Shown: piece by piece, positions 16,820 through 27,924 of the stretch
Numbering within the stretch: position 1 is the first letter of the stretch
How the letters are laid out: every line of letters begins with the position of its first letter
From: Neopararhizobium haloflavum
GTDB lineage: Bacteria; Pseudomonadota; Alphaproteobacteria; Rhizobiales; Rhizobiaceae
DNA length: 64,000 nt
Reading direction: 5' to 3'
Assembly (NCBI RefSeq): GCF_002750855.1
Contig: NZ_NWUC01000002.1
Coordinates: forward strand, 124,001-188,000
Translations under genes and position numbers: made by a program
The notes under the pieces: model-generated
The model's database searches: none
What the model was told of the DNA's origin: nothing
Seen by the model: the letters and a program-made list of their open reading frames with translations, nothing else

Positions 16820-19800
16820 TCAGCCGGCTTCGCGGATCTGCTCGGCGGTCTGCAGATCGACCGAGACGAGCTGCGAAACGCCCTGCTCAGCCATGGTCAC
16901 TCCGAACAGGCGGTTCATGCGCGCCATGGTGATCGGGTTGTGGGTGATCAGGATGAACCGCGTCTTTGTCGATGCGGCCATTTCGTCCATCAAATTGCAG
17001 AAACGCTCGACATTGTGATCGTCGAGCGGTGCGTCGACCTCGTCGAGCACGCAGATCGGGGCAGGATTCGTGAGAAACACCGCAAAGATCAGCGCCATTG
17101 CCGTCAGCGCCTGCTCGCCGCCCGACAGCAGCGTCATCGTTTGCGGTTTCTTTCCGGGTGGACGGGCGAGGATTTCCAGACCCGCTTCGAGGGGGTCGTC
17201 CGACTCGATGAACTGCAGTTCCGCGGTTCCACCCCCGAAAAGATGGGTGAACAGACGCTGGAACTCGGAGTTCACGACATCGAAGGCAGCGATGAGCCTC
17301 TCGCGGCCTTCCCGGTTGAGGCTTTGGATTGCCCCGCGAAGCTTGCGGATCGCTTCGACGACGTCCTCGCGCTCGGTCACGATCTCGTTCAGGCGGGTGG
17401 AAAGGTCGCGGCTTTCCTCCTCGGCCCTCAGATTGACGGCTCCCAGCCTTTCCCGCTCGATCTTGAGGCGCTCCAGCTGACGGTCGACCGCACCGGCGTC
17501 GGGCAGCGGCTGATCGTGCGCAAGGCCGGTCTGGCGGATCGCCTCGTGCGGGGCGCAATGCAGTGTCTCGCGAATGCGCTCCTCGATCTCGCTGCGCCGC
17601 TCGCGCGCTGCGTGGAGGCGCTCTTCGATACGCCCCCGCGCCTCACGTGACTGGGACAGCGCCGCGAGGGCGTCGACGGCAAGCGTGTCGAGCCGCCGCT
17701 GGCGTTCTTCGGCCTCAGCCAAGCGGTCGCCGGCATCGCGGGCCGCCTTCTCGGCTGCGCTCAACTCGCTCATCAGCGCGCGGCGACGCGCCAGGATCTC
17801 ATCCGGCGCTTCGGCAAGACCGGCCACTTCCCGCCCCGTCTCCGCGTGGCGCGCACGCAGTTCTGCGATGTGCCCGTCCGCATTCTTGGCACGGGTGAGC
17901 CAGTTCTCCCGTTCCCGGCCGATCGCTTCCAGCCGCCGTTCGCGCGCTTCGCTCTCTCGCTTCAAGCCCTCATGGCGCGCGCGCACCTCACCAAGGGCGG
18001 TCCGATCGGCCGCGACCTCGCCGGAAAGCCGCGCCAGCCGCTCGTCCAGCGCGGTCACGTCCTTGGCTGCCGTAAGGGCTGCCTCGGCTTCTGCCGCCTT
18101 TTGACGCATCTCGTCGCGGCTCTGGGCCGACTGGGTTTCCGCCTCGAGTGCCACGGCACGCCGGCTGGAAAGGTCACCTTGAGCCCGTTCGGCGGCATCG
18201 AGCTCCCGTCGAGCTGTCTCAAGGGCCTGCACTGCCAGGCGATGCGTCTCACGCGCCTGTTTCAAGGCCTCGGTGGTGCGCATGATGACGCCGCGTGCGG
18301 TTTCCAGATCGGCTTCGGCAGTCCGCACCGCCTTCGTCTGCTCGACGGCCTCGCCATCGAGTTCGGCGAGGCGGTTCTTCTGCTCCAGACGCAGAGCAGC
18401 TGCCGAAGGCGCATCGGCGCCGGCGACGAAGCCGTCCCAGCGCCACAGCGCGCCTTCGCGCGTTACGAGGCGCTGGCCCGGCCTCAGCGCCGGCTGGAGC
18501 GCCTCGGCCTGTTGTGCCTCGACAACGCCTATCTGCGCCAGACGGCGGCTCAGTTCCGCGGGTGCGGCCACATGGTCAGCCATGGCGGACACCCCGGCAG
18601 GAAGCGGCGGATCGTCGACCGACGTGTCGATCGCGCGCCAATAAGCCGGCGCGGCGGGGTCGCTGGGCTGCTCGAGATCATCGCCAAGCGCAGCGCCAAG
18701 CGCCGTTTCGAAACCACGATCGACCCTGATCTTTTCGACCACCGGCGGGTACGGCGAATTGCCTGCGCCAGCGTTCAGCATGCGGTTGATCGTACGGGTC
18801 TCCGTTTCGATCGCGTTCAGCGCGGCTTTGGCTGCCTCCACCGGCTGCCGGGATGCCGCTTCGTCCTCGCGCGCCGCATCGAGCGCCTGCTCGCAGGCCG
18901 CTACGCGCTCGACGACCTTTTCCACCTCCAGCGCGGCCGCCTCCATCATCAGCCGCTTCTCGGCCGGATCGGGCAAGCCGGCAATGCGCGCGTCGATGTC
19001 GGCGCGCTCGCTGACCGCGCGCTCGACCCTCGCGGAGAGGCGCGTCTCCTGCTCTCTCGCATCGCGCAGCGTGCGCTCCCACTGGCCGCGATCGGCGGCC
19101 GCTTCCGCGCGCTCCGCGGTCAGCGCCTGAAAAGCCTCCTCGCTTGCGGCCAGCTTGGTCGTCGCGGCAACGAGCGAGGCCTGCAACGTCTCCGCCAGCC
19201 CATCACCCTCAGCCACCAGATCGCGAAGGTCCGCCTCCTCTGCTCCCAGTCTTTCAAGGCTCTCGGCGTTGTCGGCAACCAGTTGTTCCTCGCGGACGAG
19301 ATCGCGTGACAGCTGCTCCAGCCGCCGTTCGAGTTCGGTGCGGCGACGCGCCATGCGATCGGCTTCCTCGTCGAGCTGATCGCGCGCGATCTCCAGGCGC
19401 TGCACCGCGGCGCCGGCCCTGGCCGACCCATCGCGCAGCTCGGGCAATTTGTGCGCGCCGACTGCCTGCGCCTTGGCCGCTTCCATCTGGGCCTGCGCCT
19501 TCTCGGCAACGCCACTCGTCGCTTCGGCAAGCGCGGACGACGCTTCCGACTCCGCCGCCTTGTCCAACACCCATCGCAAATGCAGCAGCACCGCTTCGCC
19601 TTGACGGATGTCGGCTGACAGAGCGCGAAAGCGGTTCGCCTGCCGCGCCTGACGCTTCAGGCTGTCAATCTGCGACTGGAGCTCGGACGTGACATCATCG
19701 AGACGCTCAAGATTGGTCTCGGCCGCCCGCAAACGCAATTCGGCCTCGTGGCGGCGCGAGTGCAGGCCAGAGATGCCGGCTGCCTCTTCCAGCAATTGGC

Positions 19801-20281
19801 GCCGCGCCTGGGGCTTGGCCTGAATCAGTTCACCGATGCGGCCCTGGCCGACCATCGAGGGCGAGCGCGCGCCCGTCGAAGCGTCGGCAAACAGCAGTTG
19901 CACATCCTTGGCCCGCGCTTCCTTGCCGTTGATGCGGTAGACCGAACCGGACTCCCGCTCGATACGGCGGGTGACCTGGATTTCGTCATGGTCGTTGAAC
20001 CCGGCTGGTGCCGTGCGATCGGTGTTGTCGAGATAAAGGCCGACTTCGGCGGTGTTGCGCGCCGGCCGGTGGCCGGAACCGGAAAAGATCACGTCGTCCA
20101 TGCCGGACGCGCGCATGTTCTTGTAGGAGTTCTCGCCCATCACCCAGCGGATGGCCTCGACGAGATTGGATTTGCCGCAGCCATTCGGCCCGACGACGCC
20201 GGTCAGGCCCGCCTCGATCACGAATTCGGATGGTTCGACGAAGGATTTGAAACCGAGCAGGCGCAGCTTGGTGAATCTCAT
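16820..20281 (-). CDS. smc: Chromosome segregation protein SMC
   Basis: ATPase that compacts and segregates the chromosome as a dimer with ScpA and ScpB. The 1153-residue protein has the N-terminal Walker A GPNGCGKS (31-38), a long Ala/Glu/Arg-rich coiled coil, and a hinge around 500-640. A second coiled coil follows. The C-terminal head has ABC signature LLSGGEQA (about 1051) and Walker B CVLDEVD (about 1079). These are the expected parts in the expected order, with no truncation. It follows the dsbA-like gene on the same strand, after a 102-base gap containing a hairpin. Rhizobial genomes commonly share this arrangement. Confidence 0.97.
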   Translation of the reverse strand: MRFTKLRLLGFKSFVEPSEFVIEAGLTGVVGPNGCGKSNLVEAIRWVMGENSYKNMRASGMDDVIFSGSGHRPARNTAEVGLYLDNTDRTAPAGFNDHDEIQVTRRIERESGSVYRINGKEARAKDVQLLFADASTGARSPSMVGQGRIGELIQAKPQARRQLLEEAAGISGLHSRRHEAELRLRAAETNLERLDDVTSELQSQIDSLKRQARQANRFRALSADIRQGEAVLLHLRWVLDKAAESEASSALAEATSGVAEKAQAQMEAAKAQAVGAHKLPELRDGSARAGAAVQRLEIARDQLDEEADRMARRRTELERRLEQLSRDLVREEQLVADNAESLERLGAEEADLRDLVAEGDGLAETLQASLVAATTKLAASEEAFQALTAERAEAAADRGQWERTLRDAREQETRLSARVERAVSERADIDARIAGLPDPAEKRLMMEAAALEVEKVVERVAACEQALDAAREDEAASRQPVEAAKAALNAIETETRTINRMLNAGAGNSPYPPVVEKIRVDRGFETALGAALGDDLEQPSDPAAPAYWRAIDTSVDDPPLPAGVSAMADHVAAPAELSRRLAQIGVVEAQQAEALQPALRPGQRLVTREGALWRWDGFVAGADAPSAAALRLEQKNRLAELDGEAVEQTKAVRTAEADLETARGVIMRTTEALKQARETHRLAVQALETARRELDAAERAQGDLSSRRAVALEAETQSAQSRDEMRQKAAEAEAALTAAKDVTALDERLARLSGEVAADRTALGEVRARHEGLKRESEARERRLEAIGRERENWLTRAKNADGHIAELRARHAETGREVAGLAEAPDEILARRRALMSELSAAEKAARDAGDRLAEAEERQRRLDTLAVDALAALSQSREARGRIEERLHAARERRSEIEERIRETLHCAPHEAIRQTGLAHDQPLPDAGAVDRQLERLKIERERLGAVNLRAEEESRDLSTRLNEIVTEREDVVEAIRKLRGAIQSLNREGRERLIAAFDVVNSEFQRLFTHLFGGGTAELQFIESDDPLEAGLEILARPPGKKPQTMTLLSGGEQALTAMALIFAVFLTNPAPICVLDEVDAPLDDHNVERFCNLMDEMAASTKTRFILITHNPITMARMNRLFGVTMAEQGVSQLVSVDLQTAEQIREAG

Positions 20282-20332
20282 GGCGCCGCACCCCGCGTCG
20301 CCGGAAAGCGCGACGGGCGCCCCGAAACGCCA

Positions 20333-20360
20333 AGGGCGGCCACGCGAACGTGCCCGCCCT
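20333..20360 (-). terminator. Stem-loop between the dsbA-like gene and smc
   Basis: A 12-bp stem with a single mismatch (20333-20344 with 20349-20360, core AGGGCG/CGCCCT) and a CGAA loop, 23 bases past the dsbA stop. It lacks a strong U-tract, so it may attenuate rather than stop transcription into smc. Confidence 0.5.
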
Positions 20361-20383
20361 CACCGCTAATGTTCGAGATGGCT

Positions 20384-21127
20384 CTAAAGCTTGCCGTCGA
20401 TGATCGCCGACATCTGCTCAATCGACATGTTTCCCGCGTAGCGCTCGCCATTGATGAGGAAGGTCGGCGTCGACTGAACCTGGAATTCTTCCGCGCCCTT
20501 CTGTCTCACCGCATTCACATCATCCAGAAGTTCCTGGTTCGTCAAGCAAGCCTCGAAGGACTCCTGTGTAAAACCGGCCATCCGGGAAATCTGCAGCAGG
20601 GCGGCCTGCGCATTTTCCGCAGCGGCCCAGCTCTGTTGCTGTTCGAAAAGCATGTCGACCATCGGGAAATACTGTCCCTCCGGTGCACAGCGGGCCAACA
20701 TCGCGCCGGCAGCAGCACGCGGGTCGAAAGGAAAGTCGCGAACGATGAACCGGACATCGCCGGTATCGATGTACTTTTCCTTCAGCTGCTCGAACGTGCC
20801 GGTGTGAAAGGCCGCGCAATGCGGACAGGTCAGCGACATGTATTCGACGATCGTCACCGGCGCATCGGCCTCGCCGAGCACCATCTCAGGCAACGGCCCC
20901 TCCTCCAGAACGGCCTCCATGTCGACTTCGCCCTGCGGCTCGGGTGCTTCGACCGCCGCGGCGCCTTCGCTCGTGTCTGCCTGCGCGACGACAACTGCAT
21001 CGGCACTCTTGGCGGTCTGCGAATTCGCTTCGTCGCCGCAAGCAGCAACGCCAAGCGCCACGATGCTCACAGCGGCAAGCCGCATCAGCGCACTGCCGTC
21101 ACGCAGTCTGGTAAGGGAAATCGACAT
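20384..21127 (-). CDS. DsbA-family thiol-disulfide oxidoreductase, predicted lipoprotein
   Basis: A 247-residue thioredoxin-fold protein acting outside the inner membrane, probably in disulfide formation. The N-terminus is a signal sequence ending GVAAC at Cys30, which fits a lipobox. An acidic linker to about residue 85 follows, then the fold begins (PLPEMVLGEADAPVTI). The active site is CPHC in SLTCPHCAAF, and the cis-Pro loop is in STPTFLINGE. CPHC is the DsbA-type motif. ATG 21127 has AAAGGTG upstream; 21142 is a weaker alternative. Upstream and divergent to nothing, it follows the DUF721 gene on the same strand, as in other Rhizobiales. Confidence 0.88.
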   Translation of the reverse strand: MSISLTRLRDGSALMRLAAVSIVALGVAACGDEANSQTAKSADAVVVAQADTSEGAAAVEAPEPQGEVDMEAVLEEGPLPEMVLGEADAPVTIVEYMSLTCPHCAAFHTGTFEQLKEKYIDTGDVRFIVRDFPFDPRAAAGAMLARCAPEGQYFPMVDMLFEQQQSWAAAENAQAALLQISRMAGFTQESFEACLTNQELLDDVNAVRQKGAEEFQVQSTPTFLINGERYAGNMSIEQMSAIIDGKL

Positions 21128-21276
21128 CGAAGCACCTTTCATCAAGTCAAAGGACGATCGCGTCGCGCGCCATCCTTGGAAACAGTCCGTCGAACGACGG
21201 ATATAGCGGCAATTGTGGCGGAACAAGTGCATGTTCGCGCACCGGCATCAAGAAGGCGTGAGAGCCTTTGGCCGCG

Positions 21277-21780
21277 TCATTTGCGCGCCCGGCCGGCAAT
21301 GACGCCCGCCCCAAGACGCTCCAGCGCGGCCTTCAGCTTGGGATCCTCGATCTCCGTCAACATGGTATCGAGCCGGCGAGCCTGGTTCTCGGCCAGCCGC
21401 GGCGCCTTGCGTCGGCGCACCTGCTGGTCGGATACCGGCTTTTGCACAATGCGGATTCGCGCGATGGCCGGATATCCGAAGAAGCCGTTGACGCGCTGGA
21501 TCAACTGATCCTGTGCGTGAGCAAGGAAGAGCGCGCGGGCTCCCTCGCATGCAATCGTCAGCGTTCCCGGCACGAAGCCTTCGTCGTCGTCCATCTCGCT
21601 CACGCGGCGGGACCAGGCGATCTTTTCCGGGCGCGTGCAATCGGCGAAATCCGGGCCGGCGATTTCGTCCCAGCTGCCGAGGAGCGTCGTATTGATCCCG
21701 GCCCGCCGGGCGAGAATGGGGTCGATGAGGCCGTTGGTGATCTCGCTGATCTGGAAGAGACGCTGGCGGCGCTGTTTCAC
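21277..21780 (-). CDS. DUF721 (DciA-like) protein
   Basis: A 167-residue protein of the DUF721 family. The core is ILARRAGINTTLLGSWDEIAGPDFADCTRPEKI followed by TLTIACEGARALFLAHAQDQLIQRVNGFFG (given here only as landmarks: LLGSWDEIAG near 33 and ALFLAHAQDQL near 83). In other bacteria DUF721 proteins include DciA, which loads the replicative helicase. Whether this short alphaproteobacterial version does so is unproven. The tail is basic, rich in Lys and Arg, fitting nucleic-acid contact. It is divergent from mutY and upstream of the dsbA-like gene and smc. Confidence 0.82.
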   Translation of the reverse strand: MKQRRQRLFQISEITNGLIDPILARRAGINTTLLGSWDEIAGPDFADCTRPEKIAWSRRVSEMDDDEGFVPGTLTIACEGARALFLAHAQDQLIQRVNGFFGYPAIARIRIVQKPVSDQQVRRRKAPRLAENQARRLDTMLTEIEDPKLKAALERLGAGVIAGRARK

Positions 21781-21910
21781 GGTCGTCCCTCTTCCGATCG
21801 AAGCCTTGTCGGCGGTAGCCGGTTTGGCAGGAGCATGCTACCCACTGCGGCCATGAACCTCATTTCCTCCACAAGCGGGCCGGACATGCAAGTGTGCGTG
21901 CAGAGCGGAT

Positions 21911-23005
21911 ATGGCCGAGGATAGGGCGGCGGCGCGTCCGCAACCGGCCCTCCAGATGGCTGACGCGATGCTCGCCTGGTACGACCAGCATCACCGCGCC
22001 CTTCCCTGGCGCATGACACCTGCCGAACAACGCGATGGCGTGCGGCCCGACCCCTATCGGGTCTGGTTGTCTGAAATCATGCTGCAGCAAACGACGGTCC
22101 AGGCCGTGAAGACCTATTTCGCAGCTTTCACCGATCGTTGGCCGACCGTTTGCGACCTTGCCGCCGCCTCCGAGGAAGATGTGCTCAAGGCCTGGGCGGG
22201 GCTCGGCTACTATTCGCGGGCGCGCAATCTCAAGCGCTGCGCCGACATCATCGTTCGCGATCACCACGGCCGGTTTCCCGGAACCGTCGAAGGTCTCCGC
22301 GCCTTGCCCGGAATCGGCGACTATACGGCTGCGGCGATTGCCGCGATCGCCTTCGACAGGCAGGCGGCGGTGGTCGACGGCAATGTCGAACGCGTCGTCT
22401 CGCGGCTTTACGCCATCGATACGCCGCTGCCAGCCGCCAAGCGTGAAATCCGGGCGAGGACCGAGGCCGTCACGCCCGCGACACGGCCCGGCGACTTCGC
22501 CCAGGCGATGATGGACCTCGGCGCCACGCTGTGTACGCCGCGACGCCCGTCCTGCATCCTTTGCCCGTTGCGCACCCATTGCGCCGCCCTGACCGATCAC
22601 GACCCGGAACGCTTTCCGGTCAAGGCCGCGAAAAAGGAAAAACCGTTGCGCAGTGCGGCGGCTTTCGTCGCCGTCGATGCGCGATCCCGCATCCTTCTGC
22701 GCCGCCGCCCACCGAGCGGCCTTCTTGCCAGCATGAGCGAAGTGCCGACCAGCCCCTTCACCGCGCGCAGCGACGGCGAAACCGGATGCGGGGCCGCCCC
22801 ATTCCGCGCTGAATGGCAGCCGGCCGGGCAGATCCGTCATGTCTTCACCCATTTCGAACTGGCATTGACGGTTTATCGCGCCGACGTCGGCACGATGAGC
22901 GCTCCGGACGGGCATTGGTGGTCGCCGTCGACAGACATCCGGTCGGAAGCGCTACCAACGGTCTTCAGGAAAGTAATTTCCGCGGCCCTTCCCGACACTT
23001 TTTGA
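21911..23005 (+). CDS. mutY: A/G-specific adenine DNA glycosylase
   Basis: Removes adenine mispaired with 8-oxoguanine. The 364-residue protein has the catalytic Glu in SEIMLQQT (about residue 55), the helix-hairpin-helix LPGIGDYTA and the essential Asp in VVDGNVERV. The [4Fe-4S] ligands have spacing C-x6-C-x2-C-x5-C (CTPRRPSCILCPLRTHC). A C-terminal NUDIX-like domain that reads 8-oxoG starts near residue 255. All key residues are present. The HAD gene begins 11 bases after the stop, so they are likely co-transcribed. It is divergent from DUF721. Confidence 0.97.
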   Translation: MAEDRAAARPQPALQMADAMLAWYDQHHRALPWRMTPAEQRDGVRPDPYRVWLSEIMLQQTTVQAVKTYFAAFTDRWPTVCDLAAASEEDVLKAWAGLGYYSRARNLKRCADIIVRDHHGRFPGTVEGLRALPGIGDYTAAAIAAIAFDRQAAVVDGNVERVVSRLYAIDTPLPAAKREIRARTEAVTPATRPGDFAQAMMDLGATLCTPRRPSCILCPLRTHCAALTDHDPERFPVKAAKKEKPLRSAAAFVAVDARSRILLRRRPPSGLLASMSEVPTSPFTARSDGETGCGAAPFRAEWQPAGQIRHVFTHFELALTVYRADVGTMSAPDGHWWSPSTDIRSEALPTVFRKVISAALPDTF

Positions 23006-23016
23006 GAACCAGCCCC

Positions 23017-23637
23017 ATGTCGTCTGCCATTTTCATCCGCCACATCGTCTTCGACATCGGCAAGGTGCTGATCCATTACGACCCGGAACTGCCCTATCGG
23101 CGACTTATTCCCGATGAGCAGGAGCGGGCATGGTTCTTGTCCAATGTCTGCACGCATGAATGGAACCTGGAGCAGGATCGCGGACGCTCATGGCGCGAGG
23201 CGGAAGACCTGCTGATTGCGGCACATCCTGGCCACGAAGACCGGATCCGCGACTTCAGGCGCCACTGGCACGAAATGGTGCCCCATCCGATTGAGGGAAG
23301 CGTCGCCATCTTCGAGCGTTTCATCGAGGAGGGTCATGACGTCACCATGCTGACGAATTTCGCTTCCGACACGTTCGCCGAGGCACGCCGACGCTTTGCG
23401 TTTCTCAACCGTGCGCGCGGTGTAACCGTTTCTGGCGACATCGCACTCATCAAGCCCGATCTCGCGATCTACGAGAAGCACGCGGCCGACTTCGATCTCG
23501 AACCGGATGCGACGCTCTTCATCGACGACACGGCGATCAATGTCGAGGGTGCAAAACGGGCCGGCTGGCACGCGCTCCACTTCCAGAACGCAGAAACGCT
23601 CAAGGCGGACCTTGAGCGTTTCAACCTCTGCACGTGA
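23017..23637 (+). CDS. HAD-superfamily hydrolase
   Basis: A 206-residue phosphatase-like protein of the HAD superfamily, cytoplasmic. Motif I is FDIGKVLIHYD; the nucleophile Asp is present while the usual second Asp is Gly, as in the DxG subgroup that includes YihX-like enzymes. Motif II is the Thr of MLTNFA, motif III is Lys in LIKPDLAIYE, and motif IV is FIDDTAINVEGA. Substrate unknown. It follows mutY by 11 bases. It converges on ccrM with a 51-base gap. The ATG at 23017 has no strong ribosome site, consistent with coupling to mutY. Confidence 0.88.
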   Translation: MSSAIFIRHIVFDIGKVLIHYDPELPYRRLIPDEQERAWFLSNVCTHEWNLEQDRGRSWREAEDLLIAAHPGHEDRIRDFRRHWHEMVPHPIEGSVAIFERFIEEGHDVTMLTNFASDTFAEARRRFAFLNRARGVTVSGDIALIKPDLAIYEKHAADFDLEPDATLFIDDTAINVEGAKRAGWHALHFQNAETLKADLERFNLCT

Positions 23638-23688
23638 CTGGAGGTACGAGTGCCGGACAGAGGCAACTGCATTCTTTGAGGCGGTGCG

Positions 23689-24894
<1,206 letters not shown>

Positions 24895-25035
24895 TTACGA
24901 AAGGTTGAAGGCCGCGCGAAATATGCACGCGCCGCAGTGCTGCCATCGCCCGGCGCCGGTTGCCGCTCGCTGCCGGGCCATGCTAAAGGCCAGCCAATCC
25001 CGCCCCTTCCATCATCTCAGGAGCAGCCGGCTGCC

Positions 25036-25725
25036 ATGGACGGACTCGACCTCATCATTTTCGATTGCGACGGCGTCCTGGTCGATTCAGAGATCATTGC
25101 GGCGGAAGTCGAGGCGAAGCTCCTGACCGAGGCCGGCTATCCCATCCAGGCCGGCGAACTCGCCGAGCGTTTTGCCGGGCTGACCTGGAAGGACATTCTT
25201 CTTGCGGTCGAACGCGAGGCCTCCATCCCTCTCCAGGCATCGCTTCTCGACCGGTCGGAGAAACTTCTGGACGACAAGCTCGCCAAGAGCGTCAAGTCCA
25301 TCGAAGGAGTCGCCGCCGCTCTGGCCCGGATCGATCTGCCGCGCTGCATCTGCTCGAATTCCTCCTCGCACCGGCTGGACGCGATGCTGAAACGCACGCG
25401 CCTGATCTCCTATTTCGAGCCGAACATCTTCTCGGCCAAGTCGCTGGGCGAAGGTCGCACCAAGCCAAAGCCGGACATCTTCCTGCATGCTGCCGAGGCG
25501 ATGAAGGCGGATCCCGCGCGCACCATCGTCATCGAGGATTCCGTCCACGGTATTCACGGGGCTTCCAGCGCGGGCATGCGCGTGATCGGCTTCACCGGTG
25601 CTTCGCACAGCTATCCAGCCCACGCCAGCAAGCTCATGGAAGCCGGCGCGCAAACCGTGATCGCGCGGATGAGCGAACTGCCGGCGACGGTTGCCGCGCT
25701 TGCGACGTGGCAGGAGGCGATCTGA
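25036..25725 (+). CDS. HAD-IA family phosphatase (phosphoglycolate phosphatase/beta-phosphoglucomutase-like)
   Basis: A 229-residue HAD hydrolase with full motifs: I is FDCDGVLVDSE with both Asp (residues 9 and 11), II is the Ser of ICSNSSS, III is Lys in RTKPKPDIF, and IV is VIEDSVHGI. A helical C1-type cap lies between residues 15 and 85. Such enzymes dephosphorylate small sugar phosphates or nucleotides; the exact substrate cannot be read. AGGAG lies 12 bases before the ATG. It is divergent from ccrM and converges on a lipoprotein gene 13 bases away. Confidence 0.9.
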   Translation: MDGLDLIIFDCDGVLVDSEIIAAEVEAKLLTEAGYPIQAGELAERFAGLTWKDILLAVEREASIPLQASLLDRSEKLLDDKLAKSVKSIEGVAAALARIDLPRCICSNSSSHRLDAMLKRTRLISYFEPNIFSAKSLGEGRTKPKPDIFLHAAEAMKADPARTIVIEDSVHGIHGASSAGMRVIGFTGASHSYPAHASKLMEAGAQTVIARMSELPATVAALATWQEAI

Positions 25726-25738
25726 CGATCGCCTTTCC

Positions 25739-26296
25739 TTATGGCGTGTCGTAAGGACCCTCATCGAACCCGACATAGACGCGAACGTTTTCCGCGCCTT
25801 CCGCGGGAATGCGCACATTTGGATTCGAGAACAGGAATTGGCCCGACGCGCTGTCGAGCTGCGCGCTGAAATCGGTCAGTTCGGAATAGATCACTTCATT
25901 GCCACGAACGGCAGCGACACGAATCGGCATTTCGACCGTGCCGGGACCGCCCGACGGGCCGGCAACGAGACGGCCGGCAGCGGTGACATTCATGACGATC
26001 TCGTTTCCGCTCAGCGTGCATTGACGCGTCGTGTCCGCGATCGATGCCTGATGCACCACCTTGGAGGGATCACCGTCGCCGCCGCTTGCATAGCTGCGGT
26101 AATAGGCTGTGCCCTCCCGCAACCCGACATTGGGACAATTGCCCTGCACCACCTGCGGTGCGTCGGAGGTGGACTGTTGGCCCGGCCCGCCGCGAAGAGC
26201 GGCCGACAGGCCGCCGCCCTCGCCCGTCGATGAGCATCCGGCCACGAGCGCCAGCAGCGAAACGGCGGCAATGCCACGAAAATTCAAGTCAGCCAC
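25739..26296 (-). CDS. Predicted outer-envelope lipoprotein of unknown function
   Basis: A 185-residue protein with a clear lipoprotein signal: a hydrophobic stretch and LVAGC lipobox at Cys21. The mature part begins with a Gly/Ser-rich linker. A globular domain follows with two more cysteines (GNCPNVGL and TRQCTLSG) that may pair. Its beta-rich segments include IVMNVTAAGRLV and MPIRVAAVRGNEVIYSE. I do not recognise a named family; similar lipoproteins occur throughout the Rhizobiales. It is divergent from thrC, with a 207-base gap. Confidence 0.78.
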   Translation of the reverse strand: MADLNFRGIAAVSLLALVAGCSSTGEGGGLSAALRGGPGQQSTSDAPQVVQGNCPNVGLREGTAYYRSYASGGDGDPSKVVHQASIADTTRQCTLSGNEIVMNVTAAGRLVAGPSGGPGTVEMPIRVAAVRGNEVIYSELTDFSAQLDSASGQFLFSNPNVRIPAEGAENVRVYVGFDEGPYDTP

Positions 26297-26503
26297 GTGA
26301 TCGACACCTTCTCATTCTGACACGGACGCGTGCACCTATACACCAGCCTTGCCCGCGTTCAAACGGGGCGTGCGGGTCGTCCAAAAGACGTTCAGCATCG
26401 CCGGTGACGGGCGAAGACGGCACTTTCATGACCTTTGCGTCTGGTCTATACCAGCGCGCGTTCAACGCGCCCTTTGAAGGGCCGCAGGCAAGGACCGGCT
26501 GAA

Positions 26504-27901
26504 TTGGACTATATTTCGACGCGCGGCGAAGCCCCATCCCTCGGTTTCAGCGATGCCCTTCTGGCAGGGCTTGCCCGCGATGGTGGGCTTTATGTGCCAC
26601 GCGAATGGCCGCAGATTTCGCCTGCCGAGATCCGTGCGCTGCGCGGCAAGCGATACCAGGATGTCGCGTTTTCCGTCCTGAAGCCGTTCACGGCCGACGC
26701 CTTTTCCGACGACGTCCTGAGATCGATGATCGAGGAAACCTATGCGACGTTCCGGCATGATGCCGTGGTGCCGCTTGTGCAGACCGGCGCGAACGATTTC
26801 CTGATGGAGCTTTTTCATGGGCCGACGCTTGCCTTCAAGGACGTCGCGATGCAGCTCATCGCGCGAATGATGGACCACGTCTTGGCCGAGCGTGGTCAGC
26901 GCGCGACCATCGTCGGGGCAACGTCGGGCGATACCGGCGCGGCTGCTGTCGATGCATTCGCCGGGCGCGAGCGCACCGACATCGTCATTCTCTTCCCCAA
27001 GGGGCGCGTCTCTCCCGTCCAGCAGCGCCAGATGACCACGACTGCCGCCGGCAACGTACGCACGCTGGCGATCGAGGGAACGTTTGACGATTGCCAGGAC
27101 ATCGTGAAGGGCATGTTCAACGACGTCGCGTTTCGCGAGCGCGTCGGCCTCTCCGGCATCAACTCCATCAACTGGGCCCGGATCATGGCTCAGATCGTCT
27201 ACTATTTCACCAGCGCGGTGACGCTCGGCGCACCGGACCGTCCGGTCTCTTTCACCGTGCCGACCGGCAATTTCGGCGACATCTTCGCTGGCTATGCGGC
27301 CAAGCGCATGGGCCTGCCGATCGAGGAACTGGTCGTCGCCACGAACGAGAACGACATTCTCCAGCGCGCGCTTTCGTCCGGACGCTATGAGATGCGCGAG
27401 GTCGTCGCCACGACCTCGCCCTCGATGGATATTCAGATCTCGTCCAATTTCGAACGCCTGCTGTTCGAGGCTGGCGGACGCGATGCCGGGAAGGTGCGCC
27501 GCGCCATGTCGAGCCTCAAGCAATCGAAGGCCTTCACGATCGATGACGATACGCTGACGTCCATCCGAGGTGATTTCAGCGCAGGGCGCGCGGGGCGCGA
27601 AGAGGCTGCGGCGGCCATTAAGGCGGTTCACAGGACAACCGGCATGGTGATCGATCCGCACACGGCGACGGGCGTGCACGTGGCACGCGCGCACCAACGG
27701 ACCACGACGCCCATGGTCGTGCTTTCGACCGCGCATCCGGCGAAGTTTCCCGATGCGGTAAAATCGGCAAGCGGTATTGACCCCGCCCTGCCGCCATGGC
27801 TCTCTGACCTGATGCAAAGGGAGGAGCGCTTCGAGACATTGCCGGGCGACCTTGACGCCGTCGAAGAATTCATTCTTCGCAACGCGCGCGCAGCCGCTTG
27901 A
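26504..27901 (+). CDS. thrC: Threonine synthase
   Basis: PLP enzyme converting O-phosphohomoserine to threonine, last step of the pathway. The 465-residue protein begins YISTRGEAPSLGFSDALLAGLARDGGLYVP-like (landmark: FSDALLAGLARDGG), with the PLP lysine in FKDVAMQL and the phosphate loop GATSGDTGAAA. Family homologues begin at this TTG, and AAGGA lies 9 bases before it, so TTG 26504 is preferred over 26435. Two short hairpins (26456-26470 and about 26471-26482) sit in the leader. The M16 peptidase gene follows with 23 bases between, or overlaps if its ATG at 27901 is used. Confidence 0.95.
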   Translation: MDYISTRGEAPSLGFSDALLAGLARDGGLYVPREWPQISPAEIRALRGKRYQDVAFSVLKPFTADAFSDDVLRSMIEETYATFRHDAVVPLVQTGANDFLMELFHGPTLAFKDVAMQLIARMMDHVLAERGQRATIVGATSGDTGAAAVDAFAGRERTDIVILFPKGRVSPVQQRQMTTTAAGNVRTLAIEGTFDDCQDIVKGMFNDVAFRERVGLSGINSINWARIMAQIVYYFTSAVTLGAPDRPVSFTVPTGNFGDIFAGYAAKRMGLPIEELVVATNENDILQRALSSGRYEMREVVATTSPSMDIQISSNFERLLFEAGGRDAGKVRRAMSSLKQSKAFTIDDDTLTSIRGDFSAGRAGREEAAAAIKAVHRTTGMVIDPHTATGVHVARAHQRTTTPMVVLSTAHPAKFPDAVKSASGIDPALPPWLSDLMQREERFETLPGDLDAVEEFILRNARAAA

Positions 27902-27924
27902 TGAAGCGCAGAAAGACGGATTCT

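Noticed and set aside
23017-23060. Loss of the second motif-I Asp in the mutY-linked HAD protein as a sign of an inactive enzyme
   Set aside because: The DxG form of motif I occurs across a whole HAD subgroup, and motifs II-IV are intact, so inactivity is not supported.
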